The notes below the pieces were generated by a model. The model was not told where the DNA came from. It saw only the letters and a list, made by a program, of their open reading frames with translations, and made no database searches. DNA of 64,000 nucleotides from Rhizobiaceae bacterium (lineage in GTDB: Bacteria; Pseudomonadota; Alphaproteobacteria; Rhizobiales; Rhizobiaceae), in assembly GCA_023953845.1 (NCBI GenBank), contig JAMLJC010000001.1:1550001-1614000 (forward strand), written 5' to 3'. This document shows positions 42,750-52,783 of this stretch, one piece after another. Within the stretch, counting starts at the first letter, position 1, and every line of letters begins with the position of its first letter. The translations under genes and the position numbers were made by a program.

Positions 42750-43649
42750 GTGGCTCGTCGCGTGATGGAATCCGGCAGAAGAAGCAGAGGGCTGATGCGG
42801 CAGCACAATATCGAGAAAATCAGCTTCATGGGCCAAAGCTTCCTGATGGCGGCGGTGGTCAGTAGCTGGGGTGTCGACGATGTCGTCGTCGGCAGTATCA
42901 AGCAGGGCGAGTATGTCGAGCTGGATGCGCTCGTCTGGTGGCTCGCCATGCTGAACCGCGAGGCGCCTTCGCTCTATCTCGACGTCGGCTCCTACAGCGG
43001 CCTCTACGCGATGATCGCCGCGGCGCATCGCCCGGCGCATCGCACCGCCGCCATCGAGGCCTCCGTGCTGACGCATGGGCGGCTTGTCCAGAACATCCTG
43101 CTCAACGATTTCGATCTGCGCGTCGTGCCGTGCCATGCGGCGGTCAGCGACCGCACGGAGATCGTCCATCTCGGCCATGCCTTCGGCGCGCTGTCGATGG
43201 CTTCGGGCGAATCGCTGGAGCCGGACTATGCGACCGACTATCTGGAGCCGGTGGCCAGCACGAGCCTTGACGCTCTCCTCCTGCAAGCCGGTCCTGAACG
43301 GCTGGGCACGGTTGCCGCGACGTCGGCGGGCATACTTCCCGTCACCGCGATCGGCGGCATGAAGATCGATGTCGAGGGGGTCGAGATCGCCGTGCTGCGC
43401 GGAGCGGCGGAGGTGCTGCGCCGCTTCCGGCCGCCCCTCATCGTGGAAATCCTGGGCGCGGAAAAGCTTGCCTCATGCCGTGAGATCCTGTCGGATGCCG
43501 GCTATCTGATGCTGGCCGAGTGCCCGCATCTCAACTACGTCTTCTGCCACGAAGCCGATGCGGACATGCTGCGGCGCTCGCACGAACAGGTGAGCGCGGG
43601 CGAGGTCCCGGCGATCGGCTGCGAAACGATCCTGTCCTTCAGCCGGTAG
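42750..43649 (+). CDS. FkbM family methyltransferase
   Basis: 299 residues from GTG 42750; ATG 42765 is an alternative. The SAM-binding motif is LYLDVGSYSGLYAMIAAA (about 74-91). STSLDALL and GGMKIDVEGVEIAVLRGAAEVLRRFRPPLIVEI are the FkbM signature. Such enzymes O-methylate sugars in surface polysaccharides. It precedes the convergent GT4-GT2 gene, with only 2 bases between stops. Confidence 0.85.
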   Translation: MARRVMESGRRSRGLMRQHNIEKISFMGQSFLMAAVVSSWGVDDVVVGSIKQGEYVELDALVWWLAMLNREAPSLYLDVGSYSGLYAMIAAAHRPAHRTAAIEASVLTHGRLVQNILLNDFDLRVVPCHAAVSDRTEIVHLGHAFGALSMASGESLEPDYATDYLEPVASTSLDALLLQAGPERLGTVAATSAGILPVTAIGGMKIDVEGVEIAVLRGAAEVLRRFRPPLIVEILGAEKLASCREILSDAGYLMLAECPHLNYVFCHEADADMLRRSHEQVSAGEVPAIGCETILSFSR

Positions 43650-43651
43650 CG

Positions 43652-45892
43652 TCACCGTCTCCGCCGCAGGGCGGCCCGCAGCGGTCGCCTCAGCCATGGC
43701 CTCGCTTTTTCCATGGCGCGCGCCGCGCCGAGCGCCAGTCTCACGCTCGTCGCATCGGACAGCACGCGCAACTGATCTTCCGCGTGGAGAGCGCGCTGCC
43801 GCCAGCTCTCCAGATCGCCGCTCTGGTGGTAAACCTCGTCGAGCTGCCGCCGCAAATCCCCCGCTTCCGCCTTCGACGCCTCGATCAGGGAGGCGGCGAT
43901 CGGGCCGGTGGCGGAAAGCAGCTCGCCGTCGCCGAGGAACGCCAGACTCGCGCGGGCATCGATGCCCTCGACGGCAAGGTTCCGGCGCACAGTCTCGAAC
44001 GTATCCCGGCGCTGCTGCTCGGAGTGCGCGTAGTGGTCGAAATGCACGCGGCCGATCGCCTGCACGCCCGGCTCGTCCGTGACGAGGAATCGTCGGCCCG
44101 AGAATGCAGCCCGCAGCATGACGTCCCACAGCCATTCCGCCGTCAGCACCTCGTTGGGCGGAAACGCTTCGAGCAGCGAGCGCCGCGCGACGACGCAGCC
44201 CGACGTCATGCGGTTGACGAACAGCCCGTAATGGATGCTGGCGCCCATCGGCAGCCAGTGTTCCGCAGTGCGGAACACGTCATGCTCGGACACAACGCGC
44301 ACCATCGGAAGAACAGCGTCATGGGAAGGCTGCGCCGCCAGCGCGGCGATGGCGGTTTTCAGAAATCCCGGGAGCAGCTCGAAGCCGGCGGGGATGATCG
44401 CAACGATGTCGCCCGATGTTTCCTCAATGCCTTCGAGAAGCAATCCGCCGACGCCCAGATTGCCATCGCGGCGTATCACCTTGATCCGGTCGGGCGCCTC
44501 GCGGCGCAGATCCTCCAGCGCGTCCAGCACCAGATCGGACCCCGGCTCGCCATTCCCGTGGCTGACCACGGCCAGTTCCACGTCTTCGTCGTCCGACAAC
44601 ACGCTGTCGACGGTGGCATGAAGCAGCCCGCCCTCGAAGCGATGCGGCACCACCACCGATGCGGTCAAAGCCGTCGCCGTGACCGGAGTTCCGGGCACGA
44701 CGGTTTCCCAGTACGGTTTCTCGGTCGCGACCGCCTCGACCGGCCGGATCGACGCCGTCGCCGATGGTTCGGAAAAGATGCGCTCCAGCGTCTCGTGGAG
44801 CCGCAGAGACGTGCCGTCGAATTTCAGGCAGTTGACGCCGTCGATCCACGGCGTGCCTTCGCCGAAGGCGGGATTTCTCGCATTGAGCACCACGATGGCG
44901 CCCGCAAGGCTGGCCTCGTAGGCGGCGAAGCAGTAGGTCTCAAAGGCACCGGGGAAGACGGCGACGCTGTCGCGGATGATTTCCTCGCGCAGAGACCTGT
45001 CGGACGGCCCGCCGAAGACCACGCGATCGCGCAGGCCTTGCGGGAAAGCCAGCTCGCTCAGATATCTGACGCCCGGGTCGACGTCGAATGCGAGGAAGCG
45101 GACGGCGCCCTGATAGAAGCGGTTTTGCGACAGCAGCCGGGAGGCGGCGCGCGCGAAGATTTCCGGGCGCTTGATCGACTGGAACTTGCTGGTGAACACG
45201 ATGGGCGTTGCGAATGTCGGACGGCTCGTCCGATCCGCGCGACGCACGACCGCCACCGGAGGGCTCTCGATCCGAAAGTTCTCCCGCCAGCTGTCCGGGA
45301 AAGCGAAATGCTTCTGGAACGCGTCGGCCACCGTTGACAGATGGGCGATCTTCAGATCGGCATCGAGCAGCGCCTGCCGCTCGAGATCGGCGATGACGAG
45401 GTTTTCGCCCGACCAGCTCCTGGTCTCGTGGTCGCGCAGGACGCTTTCGGTGGCGTGAAGGCGCACCGAGAGCACCGTCTGCTGGAAGGAGCGGCCGAGC
45501 CGCTTCGCATTCAGGCTGAAATAGGCGGCGCCGCACCAGTCCACGAACTCGATGACGTCGAAGCGGCCGGTCTCGCGCTCAAGCTTTTCCAGCGCGCACA
45601 TCAGCAAATACGAGCGCCATTGCGCCACCGAGATCATGTCGGCGCGACGCAGACTGCGGCCGTGCAGGATCTCCTCGTCCGGGCTCTCCAGCGAGATCGC
45701 GTGCAGGACGACGCGCGGATAGATGCGGCGGAAAAGATCCCTGTCGGGCATGGTCGCGCCGCAGAACAGCACTTCGAAATCGGCTCCGCGGTCTTCGTAG
45801 GTTTCCAGCGTGTTGGCCAGCCACGTACCGATGCCGCCGCCGGTGAACGGGGCGAGTTCGAAGGTGACGAAGCAGACGCGCCGTCTTGTCAC
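43652..45892 (-). CDS. Bifunctional glycosyltransferase, GT4 + GT2 fusion
   Basis: 746 residues. The N-terminal GT-B (GT4-like) part (1-420) begins RRRVCFVTFELAPFTGGGIGTWLANTL and has the nucleotide-sugar site FPGAFETYCFAAYEASLAGAIVVLNA. A second, GT2-like domain (about 430-640) has ASVVVPHRFEGGLLHATVDSVL and GDIVAIIPAGFELLPGFL. The usual DxD is replaced by IPAGFE, so its activity is unsure. The C-terminus is a helical, possibly coiled segment with a basic end. Its ATG overlaps the stop of the upstream gene (45889-45892). Confidence 0.82.
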   Translation of the reverse strand: MTRRRVCFVTFELAPFTGGGIGTWLANTLETYEDRGADFEVLFCGATMPDRDLFRRIYPRVVLHAISLESPDEEILHGRSLRRADMISVAQWRSYLLMCALEKLERETGRFDVIEFVDWCGAAYFSLNAKRLGRSFQQTVLSVRLHATESVLRDHETRSWSGENLVIADLERQALLDADLKIAHLSTVADAFQKHFAFPDSWRENFRIESPPVAVVRRADRTSRPTFATPIVFTSKFQSIKRPEIFARAASRLLSQNRFYQGAVRFLAFDVDPGVRYLSELAFPQGLRDRVVFGGPSDRSLREEIIRDSVAVFPGAFETYCFAAYEASLAGAIVVLNARNPAFGEGTPWIDGVNCLKFDGTSLRLHETLERIFSEPSATASIRPVEAVATEKPYWETVVPGTPVTATALTASVVVPHRFEGGLLHATVDSVLSDDEDVELAVVSHGNGEPGSDLVLDALEDLRREAPDRIKVIRRDGNLGVGGLLLEGIEETSGDIVAIIPAGFELLPGFLKTAIAALAAQPSHDAVLPMVRVVSEHDVFRTAEHWLPMGASIHYGLFVNRMTSGCVVARRSLLEAFPPNEVLTAEWLWDVMLRAAFSGRRFLVTDEPGVQAIGRVHFDHYAHSEQQRRDTFETVRRNLAVEGIDARASLAFLGDGELLSATGPIAASLIEASKAEAGDLRRQLDEVYHQSGDLESWRQRALHAEDQLRVLSDATSVRLALGAARAMEKARPWLRRPLRAALRRRR

Positions 45893-47154
45893 CGCGCACC
45901 CTTGAGGAACTCGCCGTAGCGCGCGACGGCGGTTTCGATCACCGTTCGGCGATAATCGGCGACGATGTCGGAGAGTTCGCCCGCTGGCACTTGCGCGACG
46001 GCTTCCAGCCGCTCCCTGATCGCGACGGGATCGAGCGGCGATTCCACCGTCAGCAGGTGCGAAAAGGCATGGTCGCCGCCGAAATCCAGATCGAGCTGGC
46101 CGCGCAGCACCGGCGTGCCGACCGCGATCGCCTCGAGTTCGATCATCGGATGGCAGTCGACCGTCGTGACGTTGAGCGCCAGATCGGCGCCGAAGAGCGT
46201 GACGAGGTGCTGGCGGCGCGTGCCATAGGGGAGAGTGTCAAGCTTCGCGCCGAGCGGGGCGGGCAGCGAGGCGGCGGCATAGCTCAGCACCCTGCCGACG
46301 CAGGTGCTGGAACTGGCCGCGACGAGGTTGGCATACATGTTTTTCCACTGGTTGTTCCAGCCAGCGAAGATGCAGGTCAGCGGAAGGCTCGACATGGCGG
46401 GCGCCAGCCGCTTCACGTCGACTGATGGCGGCAGATTCGGCGTCAGGTAAGTGACGGCTTTCGGATGCAGGAGATGCATGCCGCGCCGCAGCAGGCTGAT
46501 TCGGTCGAAGACGCCATTGGTCGCCAGATCGAGGAAACGGCTCGCCAGCGCGTGCTCCTCGTCCGAAGACCAGGCGGCAAGCGTGCCGTGCCAGACGCCG
46601 ACAATGGTGAGTTCCGGCATGGCGATGCGGAGCGCCTGAAGGAAATCCAGCACGGACGACGAAGCGCCGTGACAGACCACGGTTTCGATGCGCGCGGCCT
46701 GCAGCCTCTGGAAGACGCGCCTCAGTTCCGGAGCGGTCCAGGCAGCCTGCTTGCCGATTGCGAGCTTCATGCCCGGAAACGATCCGGCGGCAGCGCGAAT
46801 CCCCACCCATTCCTGCGTGAAGACGCTCAATGTCCGGGCGAAGGCGGGATGGTCCGGCTGCGCGAACGCACGGTCGCGGGGCGCGTCGAAAACCCACTGG
46901 GGTTCCGTGAAATCTCCTTCGGGACGTGTGAAATAATGGCGGCGCTGCTCGATTGCCGTCTCCGAGGCGGCAAGGATGGCTCTGAACCTCTCGCCCAGCG
47001 AGCCCGCCTGAACGCCCTGCCTCCTGCTGCGATGCATTTCCTCCAGCCCGAATAATGCTCCATTGGCCGCGACCCGAATCTCGGCCAAGAATCGCCTATA
47101 GCCAATGGATTTGCGCCATGTCCATGCGCGAAAACCTATGGTTTTCCGTCGCAT
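45889..47154 (-). CDS. GT-B-like glycosyltransferase candidate
   Basis: About 421 residues from the ATG at 47154. The frame extends to ATG 47199 and TTG 47205, and an ATG at 47037 follows GGAGGAA closely, so the start is uncertain. The C-terminal half looks like a GT-B donor domain: TLFGADLALNVTTVDCHPMIELEAIAVGTPVLRGQLD resembles the E-x7-E site. The N-terminal half has IETVVCHGASSSVLDFLQAL and IVGVWHGTLAAW. It is coupled to the GT4-GT2 fusion gene by ATGA overlap. Acceptor and donor unknown. Confidence 0.65.
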   Translation of the reverse strand: MRRKTIGFRAWTWRKSIGYRRFLAEIRVAANGALFGLEEMHRSRRQGVQAGSLGERFRAILAASETAIEQRRHYFTRPEGDFTEPQWVFDAPRDRAFAQPDHPAFARTLSVFTQEWVGIRAAAGSFPGMKLAIGKQAAWTAPELRRVFQRLQAARIETVVCHGASSSVLDFLQALRIAMPELTIVGVWHGTLAAWSSDEEHALASRFLDLATNGVFDRISLLRRGMHLLHPKAVTYLTPNLPPSVDVKRLAPAMSSLPLTCIFAGWNNQWKNMYANLVAASSSTCVGRVLSYAAASLPAPLGAKLDTLPYGTRRQHLVTLFGADLALNVTTVDCHPMIELEAIAVGTPVLRGQLDLDFGGDHAFSHLLTVESPLDPVAIRERLEAVAQVPAGELSDIVADYRRTVIETAVARYGEFLKGAR

Positions 47155-47262
47155 GCACAGACTGCTGCGGAAACGTCGCGCCTGCTTCGGCCGCGTCATT
47201 GACAAACGTATTCCAACGACTAAAGCAAATCACATACTGTAACGAGCGGCCGGCGCGACGAG

Positions 47263-48228
47263 ATGCCATTGGTCTCCGTGATTACGCGCACCAGGAACCG
47301 TCCGGACCTGCTCAGGCGCGCCGCCAGGAGTCTGGCGCAGCAGACGTTCCGCGACCTTCAGTGGATCGTGGCCGACGATTCGACGGATGCAGCCGCGGTC
47401 GAACCGGCGCTGGCGGAGGCGCGGCGATCGGGTCTCGCGGTGCGGCTCTGCCGTGTCGCGAATCCGGCCGGGATGGAGAGCGCCTCGAATCAGGGTCTCG
47501 CCCTCGCCGACACGCCTTACGTGACCTTTCTCGATGACGACGACACATGGGAGCTCTCCTTTCTGGCGGAGACCGTGTCCTTCCTGGAGGCGCGCGGCAC
47601 GTTTGCCGGGGTCTGCACGCAGACCTCGGTCGTCGAGGAGACGGCCGATCGTGATCCGACGGCATTGCGCAAATACGTCATGAACGAGGATCTGGAATCG
47701 ATCCAGATCGCCGACATGATGGTGTTCAACCATCTCACGACCAACTCGCTTCTCTACCGGCGCGCGGTGCACGACAGGCTCGGTCCCTATCGCGAGGATC
47801 TGCCGGTGATGGGAGACTGGGAGTTCGGCATTCGGCTAGTGACGGCTTACGATATCGGCGTCATCGCCAAACCGCTGGCGAACTATCATCGCCGGATCGG
47901 CGCCGGTGACGCGCCGGCCGCCTACGCCAACACGGTGACGTCGCTGCCCGGCCTGCATGCCGAGACGGATGCGCGCCTGCGCAACGAGCTCTTGCGCAAG
48001 GAATGGGCCGAGGGCCGGATCGGCCCGGGGCATCTCATGGCGCTGGCCCGCATCCAGCTGCGCGCGGATCGCCTGAACCAGTTCCACTTCCACGACATCC
48101 GGGCTGCGCTCGACCGGCATCTCGGGCCGCCGCCTTCCCGCGACATCGAGACGACGGATCGACCGGTCTCTCGCTCGCCAACCTCGCCGCGCCGATTGCT
48201 GCGGCGGCTGCTGGGTTGCGATGGCTGA
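47263..48228 (+). CDS. Glycosyltransferase family 2
   Basis: A 321-residue GT-A enzyme: MPLVSVITRTRNRPDLLRRAARSLAQQTF, WIVADDSTD, and the metal-binding YVTFLDDDDTWELSFL (about 87-102). MGDWEFGIRLV is the ED/W-type acceptor segment. The last 8 bases overlap the next gene. It leads the plus-strand run of five tightly packed genes ending with glf. It is divergent from the GT-B-like gene; the shared gap is AT-rich and should hold both promoters. Confidence 0.9.
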   Translation: MPLVSVITRTRNRPDLLRRAARSLAQQTFRDLQWIVADDSTDAAAVEPALAEARRSGLAVRLCRVANPAGMESASNQGLALADTPYVTFLDDDDTWELSFLAETVSFLEARGTFAGVCTQTSVVEETADRDPTALRKYVMNEDLESIQIADMMVFNHLTTNSLLYRRAVHDRLGPYREDLPVMGDWEFGIRLVTAYDIGVIAKPLANYHRRIGAGDAPAAYANTVTSLPGLHAETDARLRNELLRKEWAEGRIGPGHLMALARIQLRADRLNQFHFHDIRAALDRHLGPPPSRDIETTDRPVSRSPTSPRRLLRRLLGCDG

Positions 48229-49183
48229 ACTGGCTGCGCCCTGCATCGGTGGCCATGGCATGGACGCGTCGGACAGCACCGCCTCCTCCCGCTCCGCGAA
48301 CATACATGCCGTGGTGGTGGCATATCGCCGCTATGACCGCCTGGCTACCGCCTTCCGGTCGCTGGAGCGCCAGCAGCCGCCGGTGGCGCGCGTGATCCTT
48401 GTCGACAACACGCCGCCTGCCGAACGACGGCGCGTCGAAACGACGCTTCCCGTCCGTCGGCTGCCGAACGAGCGCAATCTGAACGGCGCGGGCGGTTATG
48501 CGATGGGCATCCTCGCCGCCCTCGGGGCCGGCGCCGATCATATCCTGCTGCTCGACGATGACGGCCAGCTTGTCGGTGCCGACTATATCCGCGATGCGCT
48601 GGCGGAACTCTCTGCCACCGGCGCCGATCTCGTCGCGCCGCTTCCCGTGGACGAGGAAGATTCGGACCAGCTCTGCTTTCCCTATCCCGTTGCCGGCGGT
48701 CGCACCTATGACGTCGCCGAGATGGAGCGTGTCGGCCGCGTCGAAGGTTTCGGCCATCTTTTCAACGGTTGCGTCGTGCCTGCAGCGACCTTTCTCCGCT
48801 TCGGCCTGCCCGACATACGTTTGTGCCTGCGCGGCGACGAGGTGGACTTCCTCCATCGCATGCTCCGCAATGGCGGGCGCGTTGTGACGAGCGCCCGCAT
48901 CAAGGTGGCCCATCCATCCGGCAAGCCGGAGACGCACAGTGTTCTCTGGGACAGCCTGATGGCCATTGATCCCGGCACTGAGGCCAAGCGGTATCTGACG
49001 TTCCGCAACCGCGGCTATATCTTCTGGCACCATCGCCGCTACGTCACGCTGGCGGCCGACATCGTGCGCTATTTCCTCTATTTCGTGGTCCTGAAACGCG
49101 ATTGGAAGGCCTATCGGAATTGGGTCCGGCTGACGATCGAAGGCGCAAGGAGCCGGCTCGGTCCGCCGGAAAGCGCCGTCTGA
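48221..49183 (+). CDS. Glycosyltransferase family 2, galactofuranosyltransferase/rhamnosyltransferase-like
   Basis: 320 residues. IHAVVVAYRRYDRLATAFRSLERQ, VILVDNTP, NLNGAGGYAMGI and LLLDDDGQL show a GT2 fold; RLCLRGDEVDFLHRML is the acceptor/catalytic segment. The order LLDDD-x-G with downstream RGDEVDF is like GlfT/WbbL-type enzymes. With UDP-galactopyranose mutase in the same operon, transfer of galactofuranose is a sensible but unproven guess. It overlaps the gene before it by 8 bases. Confidence 0.85.
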   Translation: MAELAAPCIGGHGMDASDSTASSRSANIHAVVVAYRRYDRLATAFRSLERQQPPVARVILVDNTPPAERRRVETTLPVRRLPNERNLNGAGGYAMGILAALGAGADHILLLDDDGQLVGADYIRDALAELSATGADLVAPLPVDEEDSDQLCFPYPVAGGRTYDVAEMERVGRVEGFGHLFNGCVVPAATFLRFGLPDIRLCLRGDEVDFLHRMLRNGGRVVTSARIKVAHPSGKPETHSVLWDSLMAIDPGTEAKRYLTFRNRGYIFWHHRRYVTLAADIVRYFLYFVVLKRDWKAYRNWVRLTIEGARSRLGPPESAV

Positions 49184-49187
49184 TGCC

Positions 49188-51239
49188 GTGGCGCGTCGGT
49201 ATCGCGGGCAGTTTGCGATCAGCCGGTTTCGTCCGGGAAGAATAGGATATCGAATCCTGTTGAAACGCAGCCATACCCTGAGTGCATTGAGCGAGGTGGT
49301 CGCGCTTTCCGGGCGGTTCGAGGTCGTCAGCTTCGACCTGTTCGATACGCTGCTGACGCGCCGGACATTGTCGTTCGAGGAAATCCGCCAGCTTTCGAGC
49401 GCGCGGCTGATGCGCCATCTCGACCGGCGGCTGTTCGGGACGCCCGAAACCGTCTCGGATCGGCGTCACCATGCGGCGAACGTGCTGCGCGACTCGGTCG
49501 CGCTGGCAACGCGCGAGCCTCCCCTTCAAGCGATCGTCGAGCGCCTGCTGGCCACGGGCGGCGGCATGGACGAGGACGAGCGCCGCCGTCTCGCCGAGGA
49601 TGCGGTCGCCTTCGAGCTCGCGCTCGAACGGGAAGCGCTGGTCGCGCACGCGGATGCCGGGACCGTGCTCGCGGCGCTCAGGCGGGCCGGCAAGCGTGTC
49701 GTAGCGCTGTCGGACATGTATTTTTCGCCGGCGGACATGAACACGCTGCTTGAGGCGAAAGGCCTGCGCCATTTCTTCGATGAGGTTTTCATCTCGACCG
49801 GCATCGGCGAGACGAAGCACGAAGGCCGCGTTTTCGACGTCGTCCGCCGACGGCTCGGCGTCTCGCCGTACCGCATCCTGCATGTCGGCGACAATACTGT
49901 GTCGGATGTCGGCAACGCTGTCGCGGCGGGGTGGTCGGCGGCACGAATCGGCAATCATTTTCCGCCGGTCCCGCATCCGGAGCCGCTCGACGGCGAGGCG
50001 CTGCTGGTCGATCTCGCCAGCGACATCATGGCGGCGTTCCTGATGGCGGTGATGATGCGCGCCCGTATGAAGGCGGCGCGGCGCGTCTTCTTCCTCAGCC
50101 GCGACGCCACCGTGATGCGTCGCCTCTGGGAGCGGGTGCGGCAGGCCAATCCGTATCTCGCGGCGGAATTCGATGGCATCGAGGTGAAGGAACTCTGCGT
50201 CAGCCGATCCGCGACGCATGTCCTGTCGATGCCGTGGAGCAGGGATTTCCTGCGGGAGGCGGTGGGACGCGTCGGCTGGCTGGCCGGGCGGAAGATGAGC
50301 TGCAGCGACGTGGCCGACCACTATGGCGTTCCCTTGCCGTCGACCCTGAAACATGCGGATCGCTGTTTGCCGACATCGGACCTTGCCGAGGCGATGGAAC
50401 AGGCCGGGCTGACGGAGGCTCTGAGGGCCGCCATTCTGGAACGGCAGGATATGGCGCTCGCCTATCTGCTCCAGGAAGGCGCCATTGGCGACGGGCCGGT
50501 GGTCTTCGGCGACATCGGCTATTCGGGCACCATCGCCATCTACATTTCGGACTACCTGCTCCGCGAAAGGCCGGATCTGCTTGCCCGGACCCGGATCGAC
50601 ATGATGATGGTCGCGTCCAACAGCTTTCTGGCGCGGAACCGGGCGCTGGCGTGGCCGGCGGCAAGCATCGAGCCGGGCGTGGTGTTCCGGCACGACGGCC
50701 TGCCGGCGATCCTCTCGGACAATTTCGCCTGGCTGGAATGCCTGTTCCGCGACGCGACGCGGGGCCGGTTGCGCGGTTACCGCCGCGATGGCGAACGCAT
50801 CGAACCGGTCTTCGACGCCGCGACGGGTATCGCCGACGATCTGCGCGCACGCTTCGAGGCGGAAGCAGTGCGCAAGCTTTCGACCGGCCTGTCCGCGCTC
50901 GGATACGGCGCGCCGGCACGCATCGACAGGATCGCGGCCGCTGCCATGGCCCATTTCGCCCGCCCCTCCATGCCGCTGGTGGATGCGGCTTCGCGCCTCG
51001 TGCAGGAGGCCGGCGGGCTCAGCCTCTCGTCGCATCCGCTTGTCGAGAAGGTGCCGGGAGCCGCCGTGCCGGCGCGGCTGCGGCGCTGGAAGGTCGAGGA
51101 CTACTGGATTTCCGGCTGTCTTGTCGCCTCCGGGCAGTCTCGCCTGATCGACGGCTACGGATTTTTGAAATCCGGCAACAGCCTTTTGCGCAACGCCGCC
51201 GGATTGCCGCGCCGCATTGCGCGCCGGATGCTTCGCTGA
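49188..51239 (+). CDS. Large HAD-superfamily protein in glycan cluster (COG5610-like)
   Basis: 683 residues from GTG 49188; a TTG near 49260 is the next plausible start. The HAD domain (about 45-270) has motif I SFDLFDTLLTRR, motif II ALSDMYFS, motif III Lys in ETKHEGRVFDVV and motif IV HVGDNTVSDVGNA. The +2 residue of motif I is Phe instead of Asp, as in haloacid-dehalogenase-type members. A second domain (about 290-540) is unassigned, with VFFLSRDATVMRRLW and VVFGDIGYSGTIAIYISDYL, a pattern that recalls phosphoribosyltransferase-like Rossmann folds. The function in glycan synthesis is unknown; phosphate transfer or removal on a sugar is conceivable. Confidence 0.7.
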   Translation: MARRYRGQFAISRFRPGRIGYRILLKRSHTLSALSEVVALSGRFEVVSFDLFDTLLTRRTLSFEEIRQLSSARLMRHLDRRLFGTPETVSDRRHHAANVLRDSVALATREPPLQAIVERLLATGGGMDEDERRRLAEDAVAFELALEREALVAHADAGTVLAALRRAGKRVVALSDMYFSPADMNTLLEAKGLRHFFDEVFISTGIGETKHEGRVFDVVRRRLGVSPYRILHVGDNTVSDVGNAVAAGWSAARIGNHFPPVPHPEPLDGEALLVDLASDIMAAFLMAVMMRARMKAARRVFFLSRDATVMRRLWERVRQANPYLAAEFDGIEVKELCVSRSATHVLSMPWSRDFLREAVGRVGWLAGRKMSCSDVADHYGVPLPSTLKHADRCLPTSDLAEAMEQAGLTEALRAAILERQDMALAYLLQEGAIGDGPVVFGDIGYSGTIAIYISDYLLRERPDLLARTRIDMMMVASNSFLARNRALAWPAASIEPGVVFRHDGLPAILSDNFAWLECLFRDATRGRLRGYRRDGERIEPVFDAATGIADDLRARFEAEAVRKLSTGLSALGYGAPARIDRIAAAAMAHFARPSMPLVDAASRLVQEAGGLSLSSHPLVEKVPGAAVPARLRRWKVEDYWISGCLVASGQSRLIDGYGFLKSGNSLLRNAAGLPRRIARRMLR

Positions 51240-52783
51240 TGCGCGCCCTGATCTACAACTGGGTGCAATTCGACGTCGCCGGCGAAGGCGGCGGCATCAG
51301 CGTCTATCTGCGTCAGACGATCCCGGCGCTGGTCGAGCGCCACGGCTGGCAGGTGACCGTGCTCAGCTCCGGCCACGCCTACGATGCCTTCAACCGCCGC
51401 TGCCGCCATCGGCGGACGCGCAACGCGCTCGAACAGCTCGGCGTGCGCAGCTTCGAGATCGTCAACAGCCCGGTGAAGGCGCCGGCGCACGACTCCTTCA
51501 GCCTCATCGACGCCTGCCTCGACGATCGGACGGTGGCGTCCGCATTCGTCGCCATGATGCAGGAGACCGGCCCCTACGACATCGTCGTGCTGCACAATGT
51601 CGAGGGCATCAGCACGCTCACGCTGGAATGGATCAAGCAACATACCGGCGCGGCGCTGGTGCTCTTCCTGCACAATTATCACCTGGTCTGCCCGCAGATC
51701 GAATTGTTGCGCGATTTCCGCGATCATTGCGAGAACGACCACGAGGGACGCGACTGCGTCGGCTGCTTCGGCCATGTCGTCGACGCGCGCAAGGCGAAGA
51801 TGGCGCGGGCGGTGATCGACGTCATGGACCGGACCCGCGTCAGCGGCACGGTCGCCGAACGTATCGTCCGCTCGACCGCGGCGCATGGCTACGGCTGGAC
51901 GAGGGACGTCGCCGGCTCGTTGCGGGATATGGCGCGGCGGAAGGCGCCAGGCAACTTGGCTCCCCGCTGGCGTCGGTCGATGGATGCGCTCGACCGGAAA
52001 AGCGTCGGCATCGAGCTCTGGTCGCGCGCTTTCAGTCGCTGGCGGCCGGAAAACGCCGCCCGCGTCAACGCCTATGCGGATGCCGTCATCACCGTTTCCG
52101 ACCGTGAGCGGGATCAGCTTGCCGCGCGGGGGATCGCTGCCGCGCTGATGACGACCGTCCACCCCGGCTTCGATTTCCATGTCATGGCGGCCGAGCGTCG
52201 GCGGCGCTACGAGGCGAAGAAGCGGAATGACGGTACGTTGCGGCTCGGCTTTCTCGGATACGCCATTCCGTCCAAAGGTCTGGAACTGCTGATCGAAGCG
52301 CTGGCGGATGCCGGCCCGTGGGCGCGCGAGATGGAACTCTGGATCGTCTGCCGGCACGACGAACGTCTTCACCGGCGGCTCGCGCGCCTTGGCGACCGTC
52401 TGGCCGCCATACGATGGATCGACGGATACAGCCGCGAAGAACTGCCGGAAATCCTGGCCGGGATCGATCTCGGCATCATTCCGTCGATCTGCTTCGAGAC
52501 CTACAGCATCACCGCCTACGAGTTCACCATGGCCGGCGTGCCGGTCGTGATGTCGGACAGCGTCGGTTTCGAGGAACTGGTCGACAAGCCGGATTTCCGC
52601 TTCCGCCGTGGCGACAGGGCAGCGCTTCGAGATACGCTCCAACGTCTCGTCGCGGATCGCCGGCGGATCGCCGAATACTGGGAGGGGGCCGACCGCATCC
52701 CGTCGCTGGACGACCATCTCGCGCGCTTTCTGGCCGTGGTGGAAACCGCGCGGAGCCGCGCCGGGCAGGACGCGTCGGCATGA
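51239..52783 (+). CDS. Glycosyltransferase family 4
   Basis: 514 residues. The N-terminus MRALIYNWVQFDVAGEGGGI is followed by VYLRQTIPAL, the usual GT4 acceptor-domain opening. The C-terminal domain has LRLGFLGYAIPSKGLELLIEAL and the donor site IIPSICFETYSITAYEFTMAGVPVV. A Cys-rich insert DHCENDHEGRDCVGCFGHV (about 161-179) is unusual. Start and upstream stop overlap as TGATG; the stop overlaps glf as ATGA. Confidence 0.88.
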   Translation: MRALIYNWVQFDVAGEGGGISVYLRQTIPALVERHGWQVTVLSSGHAYDAFNRRCRHRRTRNALEQLGVRSFEIVNSPVKAPAHDSFSLIDACLDDRTVASAFVAMMQETGPYDIVVLHNVEGISTLTLEWIKQHTGAALVLFLHNYHLVCPQIELLRDFRDHCENDHEGRDCVGCFGHVVDARKAKMARAVIDVMDRTRVSGTVAERIVRSTAAHGYGWTRDVAGSLRDMARRKAPGNLAPRWRRSMDALDRKSVGIELWSRAFSRWRPENAARVNAYADAVITVSDRERDQLAARGIAAALMTTVHPGFDFHVMAAERRRRYEAKKRNDGTLRLGFLGYAIPSKGLELLIEALADAGPWAREMELWIVCRHDERLHRRLARLGDRLAAIRWIDGYSREELPEILAGIDLGIIPSICFETYSITAYEFTMAGVPVVMSDSVGFEELVDKPDFRFRRGDRAALRDTLQRLVADRRRIAEYWEGADRIPSLDDHLARFLAVVETARSRAGQDASA

